64,000 nucleotides of DNA from Rotaria sp. Silwood1 (lineage: Eukaryota > Rotifera > Eurotatoria > Philodinida > Philodinidae): positions 48,225 through 112,224 of the forward strand of contig CAJNOP010000684.1 of NCBI GenBank assembly GCA_905250075.1, given 5' to 3'. The first letter of the stretch is position 1, and each line of letters opens with the position of its first letter. Below are positions 1 to 12,759 of this stretch, one piece after another. The notes beneath the pieces are model-generated. The model searched no databases, was not told the DNA's origin, and saw only the letters and a list, made by a program, of their open reading frames with translations. The position numbers and the translations under genes are program-made.

Positions 1-404
1 AATGAAATCTGCATAACATAGCTATTTTGATAACAAATATGAACAAGCCTCCACAAAATAAAATAGTAATATTCTATTGTAATTATTTTTCTTTTAATTA
101 CTAAACAAATATATAAATATTACACAAATTTTAATTAAACATCAAATCAACAAATGATATATTAGAACTTTGACTAGGATAATGATGATGACAAAATCTA
201 TATTTATATACAAATCCACATTTATTTATATATGTTTCAAAGAAAGTAGGTAAATGATTCGAATAAAGAAAAGAATCTAGGTGTGATAAAGAACGAAAAG
301 AAATAGTATAAAATAACTAAATCAATGGAGAAGTAAAGAAATTTTCATGAGTAATGAACTTAATTATCAATAGAATACAAAATTATATTTTTATTTTTAT
401 TTAC
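1..404. other. AT-rich stretch, possible 3' end of Tudor gene 1
   Basis: This lies downstream of the last recognised exon of Tudor gene 1. A GT donor at 403-404 shows that at least one more exon should follow on the minus strand. A possible acceptor CCTAG near 280 would add about 16 codons before a stop, but that peptide does not resemble the last exon of the two sister genes. The true 3' exon may lie here or off the window edge. Confidence 0.4.
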
Positions 405-1478
405 CTGACCATCAATTTTAATATCAACAAAATGTAATGGCCACCAATTTTCATTCGATAGAAATGTTACAGATACAAATAAAAATGGTTCACTATCAGG
501 TTTAATTAATAATCGACGTAATTTTCGTGTACATTGTTTACCTACGTCTGTATTCCAATTGATTGTATCAGTTTTTAAATCTTTTTTTGGAAGAATCTAT
601 ATTATAAATTAATATGAAAATGAAAGAAAAAAAAATTAACAAAAAAAACATACATGAGAAAGTGTTACAGGAATACTTTGAATTTTTAATTTTGTAAATT
701 CAATATAAAGAGGACGAATACCTTTTATATGTATCCATTCTGAATTACCAAAATCAACATATATGACTAAATATTGTTTATCTAAATTTGATTTTATTTA
801 TATTATTTTTTTTTCTGTTTCTTATATAATTTTTTTTCATACTTCTATGATCAATATTTAGAATTCTAGCACGAAAAAATTCAAAATATTGAGATGAATA
901 AGCCACACAAAAATCTCCTATTTCAAAATATTTTGTTGAAATATTTGAATATGCATTTAGATTATTCATATAAAATCGACTATTAAAGTATAACGGAAAA
1001 AAAAAAAACAAAAACTCGAGATTAGAAAAAAGAAAATTCTCACTTTATATCTTGATGCATTTGTTGAAAAGCAGAACCATCTTCAAATATTTGAAGAAAT
1101 ATAGCGGATGGATGATCAAGATAAGTTATCAGACAATTAGGATATCGTACATATTCTTCACATTTTTTGTACTTAAGTACTACTACAGGGGAGGGGGAGA
1201 AAAACAGCAATATGTATATACATAAATATTGAAAAAGACAAGATAAATTGCCTACATTTACTAATATTAGTTAAATTAAATGACAAACTTTGATTTTCAG
1301 TTGTTATCGATTCATCATCATAGTGATGAATGTTAAGTTTATTTTCATTTATTGATGATAATGGTGTTATACGACTAACAATACCACTATCAGCCATATC
1401 AGTTAATGGTGATAATGTTGATTGTTTATATTCATTTGATTTCTTGATAAAAACATTATCAATTAATTGTTCATTCAT
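405..1478 (-). CDS. Tudor-domain protein 1 (3' end not resolved)
   Basis: Five exons read in phase on the minus strand: 1478-1262, 1179-1044, 979-843, 781-654 and 596-405. They give 270 codons starting MNEQLIDN. Residues 1-72 look disordered. An SN-like strand region follows (LDHPSAIFLQIFEDG), then the Tudor core with IGDFCVAYS, FFRARIL and VDFGNSEW, and the closing strand WWPLHFVDIKIDG. Tudor domains of this kind bind dimethylarginine tails of Piwi-class proteins in germline granules. That role is inferred. The usual WYRARV is FFRARIL here, so the aromatic cage is altered. A good donor after the last exon means the protein continues. Two close relatives follow at 6.0-8.0 and 9.5-12.8 kb. Confidence 0.75.
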
Positions 1479-4400
1479 CGTAAGAAAGAAAAAAAAAATG
1501 CAATCTAAAAGTTTTGAAGCTTTTTTTTTCTTTGTATTGAACAACAAAAGAAAGAAAAAAGAAAATATTATTTAATTTCATATAAATATTATCTTTAGAA
1601 TAAAATATAATCTAAATGAACTGTTATTCATATTAAATTATCAATATAATTTTTCTATAGTTAATTGAATGATTAATTTTCAAATTTGTTCATCATCTTT
1701 GTTAATCACCTAAAAATATTGAACAAATATCAAGTAAAAATCATAATAAAACATATTTTATAGTATATAGAGAAGTTTTTGTTTTTTTATAAAACTCGAT
1801 TTTTTTTTCTCTTCTATTTGATCGAAATTTCATAGGATATTTGCACTTACTACAATTTATACAAGTTATGAAACATACATAATTACTCATTATTATATAT
1901 ATATATTGCTTCTATTTGCTTAGTAGAAGAAATATGATATACATTCACTGATTTTTGAATAAAGCAAAAACAAAATGTATGATTCGATTTTTATTTTAGT
2001 TGATGATGTGTAAATATAGAAATATGACGAGCTATGAAAATAATGTTTTTTTTTTTCTGTAAGATAAATATGTTTTATAGCTTCTGGCGTTATTAAAAAC
2101 CTTGAGAAGCTTTTTTAGCTGACGAATGATTATTATTAGTTATGAGAATTGCTACCAATGACAACAAATAATAATAATGAAGAGTAGAAAGGTTTCAAAT
2201 TTAATTCTTTTTTTTATAATCTATATCTTTTTCAAAAAAAAAAAATACACTCATAAGAGTTTCTCACTTTCGATATGTTCTATTTGTTTTAGTTATGCCT
2301 CATGCAGTTCTTTTTTTTTATACTGCAATTCACTTGATGTTAAAATCTGTTTGTTAAAAAATTAATTTGTCTAATTTTAAATATACTTTTTCTCATCTAA
2401 TATAGAATATGTCATAAATTTATGAGTTCGAAGACCTATTGTATTAATCGAGTATGGAATAACTTATGTTTTGTTCATTTAGAAGGTTCAAAATTAACAA
2501 AAAACAAAAAAATTTGAATTTGATGAGAACTTGTACCTGAAATAAGATCGTTAGTAGTTTCTAATATATTCGACTAAAAGTATAACCAACTTACGATATC
2601 AATCAATATGAAGAATACGAGCTCGATAAAATTCACTATTGTATATACAAATATTCAAATAATGAACTATACAAAAGTTATCGATGTGATAAGTTGTTGA
2701 AGATCATTTATTGTCTAATGTTGTTTTGTAAAACTCACTAAAAATATCATACAATATCAATTATTATATTGAATGAAATTCTTTCAGTTTAAAGATCTAC
2801 CAGAATCTGAAAATATTCGAAAAATGACTTGACATTTTTATGAAGTTGCTGAAATATTTGTTGTTGGATAGGTAATTGAATAAAGATCGATGATGCATGA
2901 TCAATATGAGAGATCAAACCGTTATTTTATTGTCATATAGCTTTGATTGATTCTTGATGTTGAATAACTATTGAACTTCTAAAAGAAAACGAATGATATA
3001 TGATTATAATATACTATATAAAAGTACGTGTGACGCGAGAAGTCTTGATTGCTCAAGATCTTCTCTAAAATCTATTTATATCACTTAAAAATATCAATAC
3101 TGATTATTCATACAATTCTAGATTAAACAATAATTACGTTCGAAGCTAGTTATCTGTATGTATAAGTATCAAATCATTTTTGAGTAGAGGTCAATCTAAT
3201 AGAACAGACGACTAGTTATTCATTCATAACGATTACAATACACAGCTTTCTTTTTTATTAAAAAAATGTCAATCATCCATTTGGTTCTCTTCTATACAGT
3301 TGATTACTATTATTTGCTTTGATTATATTTTTCTCAATCATTTTAATACAAGCATCGCATGTCGCTTCCTCATAACACATTGTGAAAGAATTGTTTCACG
3401 GCTCATTTACTGCTTTTATGCACTAACAATTCTGACTTTCTGAAATATATTGCAATGATATCTTTTTTGTTAGGAAGCATCTACAGAACGAAGTCTAAAA
3501 AACATGTCATTCTATTCAAGGTATAGACGTTAGTGCAGAATTTTTATCATCCAAGGTATTTTCATATAATACAGTGTATTTCTATTTGCAAAGAATCTCT
3601 ATGATTGACTGTCCGATTAGTCTGAGACTCTAAACTCGCCAATGAATGTGTATAAACTTTCATGAAGTTCTTAACAAGCAAGTTTTTATGTTTCTTTTGA
3701 CAATGTCATATGCATAGTTACTATGGAAGAGAAAAAGATAATTATGCACTCACACTTAGTTCAACAAAGACAAGAAAATAATTTTTCAATTTTTATTGAA
3801 TGAAATAAAAATAGGTTGCATAAATGACAGTAAAAATCATATTGTATCATTAATTATATAATATTGTTATACCAAGTATATCGATCGTTTAGTCAACAAT
3901 GTTCAGGTTAGTTTGCGTTGTTGAATGTGTACATCTTGAAACAAACAAATCATCTTATTTGTAACAGATTAATATTAGATTTTGTAAATATGATATCACA
4001 TCAAATAAGTACGATCAAAATCTTGTCTTTTGTCATATTGAAGAGATCCATTTTCAAGACTAAAAAGTATTACTATAGATTGTTATCATAGGAAATATAC
4101 TTCATTTCAACTAATTTGTTTCTTAGGGACGCCTGATTTCTGAATCGTCTCTCAACAAACTATAAAAAAATGCATGCTAAACGAAGAAACTTTCAAATGT
4201 GTTATTTTTGCTAGTTCAAAAAACATCTTTGTTATCTTACTATGAAAGTTCGAAGCTATTGAATTTATTTTCATATCAATAGTAAAATGTCAATTGATGA
4301 AAAATACATTAGTTTATCTTGCATACCCTTGAGTTGAGATTGATTGATTGTATTGAGTTCTGTTGTTTCCATATCTATATTGTACTAGGATTGTCTAATT

Positions 4401-5024
4401 AGTACAGTGTTTAAGCTGTTATCATTGGATAGCTAAAAAAAGATCTAGCTGATCTATAAGAGAATAAAAAGAGTATATTTCAGAGCACGTGAAATAAGAA
4501 AAAAAATATTTTGCTATATGATTAGCTAATGAAATGATTTTTGTTTTTTGTTGATGTTGAACATTTGACTGTTGTTTTTACAAGTTTTTGCCTCAAGTAA
4601 GTGGATCATATTCATAGAATACAACTCAATGGATAATCTCTAATAGAATATTGATAATGTTTTGATTGCTATTCAAGTGATATGCCACTATATTTTGTTT
4701 CTATGAATATTTTTGGCTAGCAAGAAGCAGAATTAATATTAAAATTCATAAAATACCCTATTTTTTGGTTAAAACAAATGAACAAATGTAAATCCATTAT
4801 TCGACCAATTGACCAATTAAATTATTTACCGGATATAACTCTTGAAAATCCATAAATTTCTTAGAGAAATGCACTTTTCTTTCTATTATTTATCATTATT
4901 ACTGACCAAAAGCCCAATAGTTCAAATATCAATACGAATTTCATATAGAAAAAGTCATGTTAACTATACTATAGATGGTGCTAATAACCAATAAGATATT
5001 TTATTTTAATTCAATTTCAGAATT
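1479..5024. other. gene-free AT-rich intergenic DNA
   Basis: About 3.5 kb with only short, low-complexity frames. I see no conserved motif, repeat array or RNA gene. The first few hundred bases are the likely promoter side of Tudor gene 1. Confidence 0.5.
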
Positions 5025-5357
5025 TTAACCGAGAAATTCTCGTGGATCGCCTTTAGAAATTATATGTCTAAGTGGAATTTTTCGTTCTCTTGGTAACTGT
5101 TGTATTGAAGATGTTCGAGAATGATCAGCAAAGTAAGCGTCATCGATAATCAACCGGAAAAGAGCATATCGATGAAACCATGCATTTTTACCGGAATGAT
5201 CTGTTTTCCATGAGTTCACAGACACACTTAATAACCAAAGAGAAAAATATAATATAATTTATAAGTCTTTTTTAAAGAAAAGCAGGCTAGTACAATTTAC
5301 TTACTGATGATTTATTAAAATGGATAAGATTAGTAATAATGCCAACACTCGATTCAT
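5025..5357 (-). CDS. small secreted peptide precursor, neuropeptide-like
   Basis: Two exons on the minus strand, 5357-5305 and 5226-5025, join in phase (CA + T) and give 84 residues. The first exon encodes MNRVLALLLILSILINH, a clear signal peptide. The next part runs VSVNSWKTDHSGKNAWFHRY and contains no cysteine. A basic site RERK near residue 67 could be cut by a furin-type protease. It would release an 18-residue tail starting IPLRH and ending PREFLG; the terminal Gly could serve for amidation. A splice acceptor (ATTAG) sits 6 nt before the ATG. An open frame upstream of that AG gives a longer reading (start at 5472), but it cannot be spliced in phase to exon 2. The family is not recognised. 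Peptide hormone is an inference from signal peptide, size, basic site and terminal Gly. Confidence 0.6.
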
Positions 5358-6018
5358 ATTGACCTAATACAATAAATTTTTGTGGATATGTGTGAATTAT
5401 AAACGTGTCAGATTTGTAAATATTTTTGAAGTAGATTAATAATAAAAAGTACGTAAAACAAGATGTATTCATTTAGTCTATTATTAATGATTGATCATGC
5501 ATGATACATATATACACATGTAAAATCAAATAATTTTTCATCGAGTAGTATATTTCATTAGACATGCTGTTGATTATGATAAATAGTGTCTTACAACATG
5601 TTGCTATTGTTTTTTTGTTTTTCAAAAAGAAAAATTACATTCTCTCTGTTTTTTTATTTTGTTCACGAATAGGAAAGCTGTGCTTTCAAAAACATAGACA
5701 AGAGATGAATGTTTTATACATCCATCAGCAAACATACACATACATATATATATGGAAAACAAAAAGAAAAAAAGTACTCTGAAGAAAGACAAATAACAGA
5801 AAACAAAAGACAAACAGAAAATCTGATGATGATGATATATCGATTAGCTAAGTTTTCATTTTTTGCAATGTATGAAAATCACAACCTTATCACCGTATTA
5901 TCTTTTATAAACAACAAAGAAAAATAATACAAATTTTTTTGAATGTTTTAATTAAATATGCCATTCAGTTTATCATGGAAAAGCTAAATGAAGATTTATT
6001 CAATTAATAATCATAATA
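5358..6018. other. intergenic, AT-rich with homopurine runs
   Basis: No supported gene. Short overlapping frames on both strands are low-complexity translations. This is the promoter side of the peptide gene and the 3' flank of Tudor gene 2. Confidence 0.4.
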
Positions 6019-8021
6019 TTAATTTCTATATTTATTATACTTACTATCATTATAAATATCTGATTCACCAACGGCTACATTATACAAAATATATTCCATT
6101 GATGTAAGTTTATCATTAAAATGCATTGCAATTTCTTCATTATGAGCTGGTACTATATATGGAGCTAATTTCGGATGTTGAGTAATCGACTGAAAAAATT
6201 CAAAAATAAATAAATATCTTTCGTAGATATTTCATATAAAAGAAAACGGATGTTATTAATTTACCTGTCCATCAAGAATAATTTTAACAAAATGAAGTGG
6301 CCTAATATCAAAGAAAGAAAAACCAATAAAAAAAAAAAATTCATATAATAAAAATTTCTATATACCATTGTTGACCGATGCCTTGTTGAAATTGAACTTC
6401 AACAATACGATTTTTTACAAGCGCAGTAAATATCTGAGTTGCTTCTGAAGTCCAAAAATTTTCATTACGTGGAAATGCCTAAAAAAAGAAAAAAAATTAA
6501 TTCTATAAAAAAAAAAGAATCAATTAAAAGAAAGTTTACTTCAGCTAATGTACAAGCAACAGTCATAGCAGGTAAACGAGCTAATGATTCTTGTAATGGA
6601 TAAATTTCATTGGCTGGTTTTGTTTCAGAATTACCATAATCAATAAAAACAATAAGTATAGATTCATCTAAAATATAGATTTAAAATTTATAAAATAATA
6701 AATATATATTATATAACTACCTTGTATAAGAACAACTCGAGCTCGATACCAAAGATTATCTTCACTAAAACGAGCTACACAAAAATCACCAATCGATGGA
6801 TTTCGTAAAGGTATTGTTATATTAGTTGATTTATTATAATAATTACTAAAAGAATAAGTTAATAATTATTTATTCAATAAAACTTTATTATTTACTTCAT
6901 TTCAATTGACATTATACTAAATTGTTCAGCAACACGTGGATCTTGATTACAAACAAAAAATGCTGATGGATGATCAATAATTGGTATATCAGCATTATGC
7001 CAAATAGTATTAGCTTTAATAACTTGCATTTTAACACGAACTTTACCATTAGTTTGATTTGATATTCGAGCTAAAATGCAAAAATAAATTAATCAATAAA
7101 TAAAAAAAAAATTTTTTTTCGTTAGATTTTATATACATGAATAAGTATCTGACATAGTTGATGGACGAGTACTGGATGATTGTTGTTGATAATCACTTAT
7201 CGATCCATTTGGTATTGATTTTTGTAGTGTTGAAAAATCAGATGTTTGTGAAATAAGTAAATTTTGTGATGAAATTTTCGATTGATTATAACCATTATCT
7301 TTTTGAATAGTTGATGATGGTCGATGAAAAGCAGATTGTTGTTGTAATTGAATTTGTTCTAATGATTGTTGTCCTAATGAATATTTTTGTTGAAATAATG
7401 TTGCTGTATTTCTTGGTGTAAATACATTTGTTGATGAATTTGTAGTAACATGTAATGGATTTTGAAAATTAAAACCAACTTGTTGATCATTTAATGAACG
7501 TCCTGTATTAGAAGATATATTTCGTTGTGATAGAAATCCAGTATTAACATTTTCATTTTTAATATTAGACATCTGTACAAAAGATGAAGGAACACGTTCT
7601 GATAATTGATTAATAGATGACATTGAAGGACATACTAATATGTTACAACAGAAAAAAAAATTTAATAGAGATCTGTTTGTCTTTTTTGTTATTTACCTTC
7701 ACGTTTTTCACTACCAGTTAGAAGAATATTTGTAATTGAAGATTGAAGATTATGTAAAGATTCTGTTTGAAGTTCAACAATTGCAAGTTTTTCAGCAACA
7801 TTCAATAAAACTTGATTACATTTTGATACTTTTTGAGCAACAATTGGTGATATATTAGAATCTAATTCAATTGAATGTCGTTTATTCATCCATGTTTGTT
7901 TAACTTCATCAACATAGGAATTAACTTGAAGTAAACGATTACTAAGACGATCACACAAAAAAAGAAGATGATCAATATCGTCGAAAAGTTCGACTGAATT
8001 TAAATTATTTAAAGTATTCAT
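6019..8021 (-). CDS. Tudor-domain protein 2
   Basis: Eight exons in perfect phase: 8021-7697, 7634-7137, 7070-6896, 6845-6721, 6667-6540, 6478-6366, 6301-6265 and 6189-6019. They give 523 residues from MNTLNNLNSVELFDD. Residues 1-108 look helical or coiled-coil. Residues 109-274 are Ser/Gln/Asn-rich and disordered. Then comes one extended Tudor unit: SN-like part (KVRVKMQVIKANTIW, IIDHPSAFFV), core strands GDFCVARFSEDNLWYRARVV and FIDYGNSETK, and closing strand QWPLHFVKII. The protein ends SDIYNDSKYNKYRN. An acceptor TTTTTAG is 2 nt before the ATG, so the first coding exon follows an intron or a spliced leader. A Piwi-pathway adaptor role is inferred. The exon plan of the C-terminal half matches gene 3, including a 37-nt microexon that splits the Trp codon. 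Confidence 0.85.
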
Positions 8022-9496
8022 ATCTAAAAATAATATTAAATTAAATACATAAAAAACAAAAAAAAAAAAAATTTTTTTCATTGAATTTTTAATATAAATA
8101 TCAATAATCGAAAGTAAGTCAATTACAAGTCTTTTATTCATTTCAAATTAATTAAATGTTATTATATTAATAGAAGTTATATAATGATTATTATTTTGAA
8201 TATTAAATAAATATTTCATAAAACAACTGAACATTGTCATATATTGAACTAAATATAAAATACAGATTCATGGGGAGATCTATATCTAATAGTGAGAATG
8301 AAGATCGAACCGATTGAATATATACGATTGCATATTGTTTAGGATTAATGGCTCGATGTATACAACGATTGCTCTAAAACTTTTCCTGTCTACTACGAAA
8401 TCTGTTATAGTGGAAATTATTCGATAGCTTCTAAAGTGCATAATGACATTCGAATACAGTCAACTTTCATATTATGTAATTGACCTTTGTCTAGGTATGC
8501 ACCAGTCCCAGTCGGACTTGTATCCACTCGGACTGGAATTGGTGCATACCTACCTTTGTCCTAGATTGAAAAAGCATGATCATAAACGGTCGTATAAGGC
8601 AAAGCCCGATAGCCATATATGACGGGCGAATAGGATCGCCCTATATAACTGTAACTTACTCACAAGTTGAAATGTTCATCTTGATCAAGGCTTTACCTGA
8701 AGATCATTCCACGGCGTATTATTATGGTAATGAAATATTACTCATATTCGACAATAGAATAAATTCATTCAGCAATTGTATAAACTGTATGAATAACATA
8801 AAAAAAAAAAAAGAATAATTGAAAAGAAAAAAAAAATCACACATACTAGAGTATGTTCTTATGATTTGAATAAAAAAGTTCATTGATTGTTGAATATAAA
8901 ATAATTTTTCTTAAGTTTTCTACGAATGATCATATTTTTAACAGGAACTCTTTAAATACAAACAATGTAACTTTAGATATTCAAAAAAAACAAAAAAAAT
9001 AGATACATAAAGTTTTAATTTTATTTCATTAATTTCTAATTACTAAAAACAATTCTCATTTAAAATATATATTTACCATCTTTTTTTTTTAATCACTTGG
9101 CTTCTTTTTTTTTTTCCTCAATAATAATTTAAGAATAAAATACAAACATCAATTTATCAAAAATAACGAAACAAAAAGATGATATTGTATTAACAATATA
9201 AAATACAATGATCTGAAAATGCACATATATTGATATAAAGATGGATCCAATCTCATCTTTTTCAACTCTCCTGAAATTATATATCCATAAGGATTTTTTT
9301 TTTGTTATCTTTGCATCAACACTTTCGAAAGTCATAATAAATCTCAAGACAAAAAGAAAAAAAAAAGAACACTATCGACACAAGACATAAAACATTGAAT
9401 GCAGAAAAGAAAAAAAAAATAACATATTTGTCGTTAAGAAACAGACAAATTAGAACACTATTCACTAAAGTTTATTTGTTTTTTTTTTTGCATGTA
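8022..9496. other. intergenic between Tudor genes 2 and 3
   Basis: No gene is supported. It holds a 60-bp hairpin element at 8492-8551 and long A/T runs near 8800-9480. It is the promoter side of gene 2 and the 3' flank of gene 3. Confidence 0.5.
8492..8551. mobile_element. tiny hairpin MITE with 9-bp direct repeats
   Basis: The ends AGGTATGCACCAGTCC and GGAATTGGTGCATACCT are near-perfect inverted repeats. Almost the whole 60 bp can fold into one hairpin. The 9-mer ACCTTTGTC occurs directly before (8483-8491) and directly after (8552-8560), as expected for a target-site duplication. Confidence 0.65.
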
Positions 9497-12400
9497 TCAA
9501 TCAAATTCCTCTTCGGTAATAGGTACATTGAAAAGAATATATTCTTGATGCGTAAGAGAATTTGCTAATTGTTCAGCAATAAAACGATTTGGTCTTGGTT
9601 CAATACGTTGTTTTAAACTTAATAAATTTGTTATAGTCTAAATAAATATGTATATAAAAAAAAACAAACTTCAAATTTCTTGATTTATATATATAAATAT
9701 TATCTTACCTGATTTCCAACAGTAATTCTAACAAAATGTAATGGCCTATTATAGAAAATAAAAAATTTCTTTCAATATATGAAAAACACAAACCATTGTT
9801 CTGTTCCTTCTTCTGTATTAGCAAATGAAACTTCAACTATTTTATCAGCTACTTCTTCTCGAAAAATTCGATTTGTTTCATCTGGCCATAATGAATCTTT
9901 ATCATTTGGTGTACGAGGATAAGCCTAAAACAATATGTTTTTTTCTTTTAATCCTTATCAAAAACAAAAAAAAAATTGATTTTTTTGTCTTTTAATACTT
10001 CAGATAAACTACAAGCAATAGCTTGTGCTGGTAAATCAGTATATAATTTATCAAGTGGAAAAAATTCATTAATAAGTTTTGTTTCAATATTTCCAAAATC
10101 AATAAAAACAATTCGTATACGATCATGTTCTTCACACATTAATAAACGTGCACGATACCAACGATCATCTTCACTATATTTTGCAACACCAAAATCACCT
10201 ATGGAAATATTTTCTAATGGTATTAATTTATCTGATTGTTCTAAACGACTATAATAATCACTGAAAATGAAAAAAAAAACAAATTATTTTATTGAATAAT
10301 TTTTCTTTTCTTTTTTTCGAACATACTGAAGATCTTCTAACATATGATTAAATTTTTCATGTACTTTTGGATCAAGATTTTCAACATAAAATGCTGAAAG
10401 TGAATCAATAACATCAATTTTTGCTTGTTTCCATTTTGTACCAGGTGGAATTCGTTGTAATTTTACATGAACTTTACCACCTAGATAAAAAAAGGAAAAA
10501 AATCTTTAACAGTGACAAAACAACAAAAACAATATTTCATTTATTTTCACATACGAGGTGGTTGTTGATAATTACTCATCATTTGATTAGTCGAAGAAGC
10601 TGCCATATGATCTGATTGTGGTGTTCGTCCACCGTAGGATGGTACTGTTGAACGTATCTATAAAAATAATTTCGATTTATTTGAACTGTTATTAGTGAAA
10701 GTTATATTAACAGAATGTTGAATAAGCATGAATTTAAGAAAATCTGAATCGCTGTAAAAATTGCGAACATCCTCAAAATGCTCGTTCCAATTAACGAGAC
10801 TAGAAGAATCTCAAATGGATTTCATTTGATGAGCTAACTTCTGCAGAAAAGAAGTATCAGACATTAATATTTCAATATAATAGAACCCAATTATTTGTAT
10901 CTACTGTTTTCTCTACATACTTTCTTATTCAAAGTCATAACTCATATCAGAACAAGTATAAAGGAAAGAATAAGAAGAGAAATGTTATTGTTCAGATGGT
11001 GAATTTACAAACATTCACAAGGATTGGAAATATCTACATTTTCGTATATAGGAATTTTCCCACTGTGTTATTTTAGTTCGCATAGGGAATTTTCCCCATC
11101 TATTCTTATGTATACATTCATGTTCGTTCTACACTATGTTGTCATATAGTACCAGTGGCGTAGCCAGGAATTTTTCAGTCATGGGCAATTCATTAGCTGA
11201 ACTATTTTGAGTTACGGGCGACTAAGGGCAACCGTTATAATTTCAAAAATATCTATGGGCAATTGCCTAATGGCCCTATCCCTGGCTACGCCACTGTATA
11301 GTACATTAGTTATCTTGTTCTCTAACTCCTCTTCTTCAATTTGTCATCATAATCGATCTACAGTTACAATATTGTAATTCAAGCATTGGACATAGTCTAT
11401 CAATTCTACTTATAGCCAAAATAGGAACTTAATCAGCTGATGGAGTTATCTCTTACGAGATATAAATAAAATACGTTCTGACTCACGTTGATCCAAAAAG
11501 CTCAAAAAAAAGTAAACATTCGAAAAGTTAATGTCAACTGGGATTCTGCTACATATTGTTACTGAAGAAAGACGTCAGACATTGACTACAACTTCATGTA
11601 ACATTATTTTTCGAAGCATTTCTCAAAGTGAGATTCAGTAGACTCAGAATTTTAAGCTCTATCGATTAGTATAAGTCTCTACTAAAATAATGCTTAGAAT
11701 GGGTCACAGCGTATTTTACTAATCTCTCCTTGTAAGTGAACAACAAGAAATAACTGTACGTTGATTTGTTCATGTACACAAAGATAGCCAAATATTGACA
11801 AAAAAGAAACAAAACTCAGGCCCGAGTTCACAAAAATGTTGGCTTAGGGTTAATAAACTTGATGTGTATTTGTTAGTATATCTTTTATAATTAAATAATA
11901 TGTCTCTATGAAAATAACTTAATGAAATATTCTTATAATTTTAAAACTTACAAAATTAAGTCCTTCAGTAGCTGGATAATGAGTAGTTTGTGGATGAATT
12001 GGTGTTGGTCGTGATGTATTTTCTGAAATATTTGATGTTCGTTGTTGTTCAATAGGTTTAAAACCAGTTTTTTCTTGTGTAGCTGCTAATGATAAACGAT
12101 TTGATGGTGTTGGTTGTGATGTTCGAAGTACAGGCATAGGTAATGTTTGTTTTCCAATTGTTTTACCATTTAGTGTTGGTTCTGTATATGATTGTTGTTG
12201 TTGTTGTTGATTTATTGAATTTAACGATGGTGAAGGTACAACATGATGTGTACGTGATAAAACAGTAGTTGCTGTTGAATGTGAAACATTTGTATCTAAT
12301 GATCGTGCTGAAAATGATGTTGATCTTGGTATTGAATGTGTTTGTAATGATGATTTTGGATCAATATGAAGAATTTGTTCAATTAATAAATCAACTCGAC

Positions 12401-12759
12401 ATAGAGCTGATAAAAAAAAAGAAATTAATTTTTCTTAAAAAAAAAACTAAAACTAATATTCATTTAATTAACCTTGAACAGCTTCAATAGCTAATTCATT
12501 AATACGTTGAGTTTTTGGTAGAAGAAAATCAAATGATGATGTTGATTTCATTTGATCAAAAATTATTTGTCGACGATATTGCCATAAATCTGTTTGATGA
12601 TTAATACCATGTAAGATTTTATTAATATATTCTTTTGCTTTATCATATACCACAAATAGACGACTGAAAAAATAAAATAAAATATTCAATTTTTTCCTTC
12701 ATTTTTATTACATACTCAATTTCATCTATAACTATAGTTCCACTTGATTCATGTGTCAT
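9497..12759 (-). CDS. Tudor-domain protein 3
   Basis: Nine exons in phase: 12759-12716, 12663-12473, 12406-11952, 10657-10555, 10480-10327, 10260-9999, 9924-9794, 9745-9709 and 9637-9497. They give 505 residues starting MTHESSGTIVIDEI. Residues 1-80 are helical and residues about 85-265 are low-complexity Gln/Ser/Thr/Pro-rich. The extended Tudor unit follows: GKVHVKLQRIPPGTKW, VIDSLSAFYVEN, core GDFGVAKYSEDDRWYRARLL and FIDFGNIETK, closing PLHFVRIT, ending EYILFNVPITEEEFD. Aromatic-cage positions look intact. Intron 3 is 1.3 kb and carries a MITE; the other introns are 46-92 bp. Same architecture as gene 2, so local duplication is likely. Confidence 0.85.
11153..11296. mobile_element. 144-bp MITE, hAT-type ends and 8-bp duplication
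   Basis: The terminal inverted repeats are CAGTGGCGTAGCCAGG and CCTGGCTACGCCACTG. They are flanked by the identical 8-mer TATAGTAC at 11145-11152 and 11297-11304. An 8-bp target duplication and CAGTGGCG ends fit a non-autonomous hAT element. It lies in intron 3 of Tudor gene 3 and has no coding capacity. Confidence 0.85.

Noticed and set aside
5287..5472. Longer reading of the peptide gene's first exon, starting MNTSCFTYFLLL
   Set aside because: It cannot be spliced in phase to exon 2. The frame starting at 5357 joins in phase, gives a proper signal peptide, and has an acceptor just upstream.
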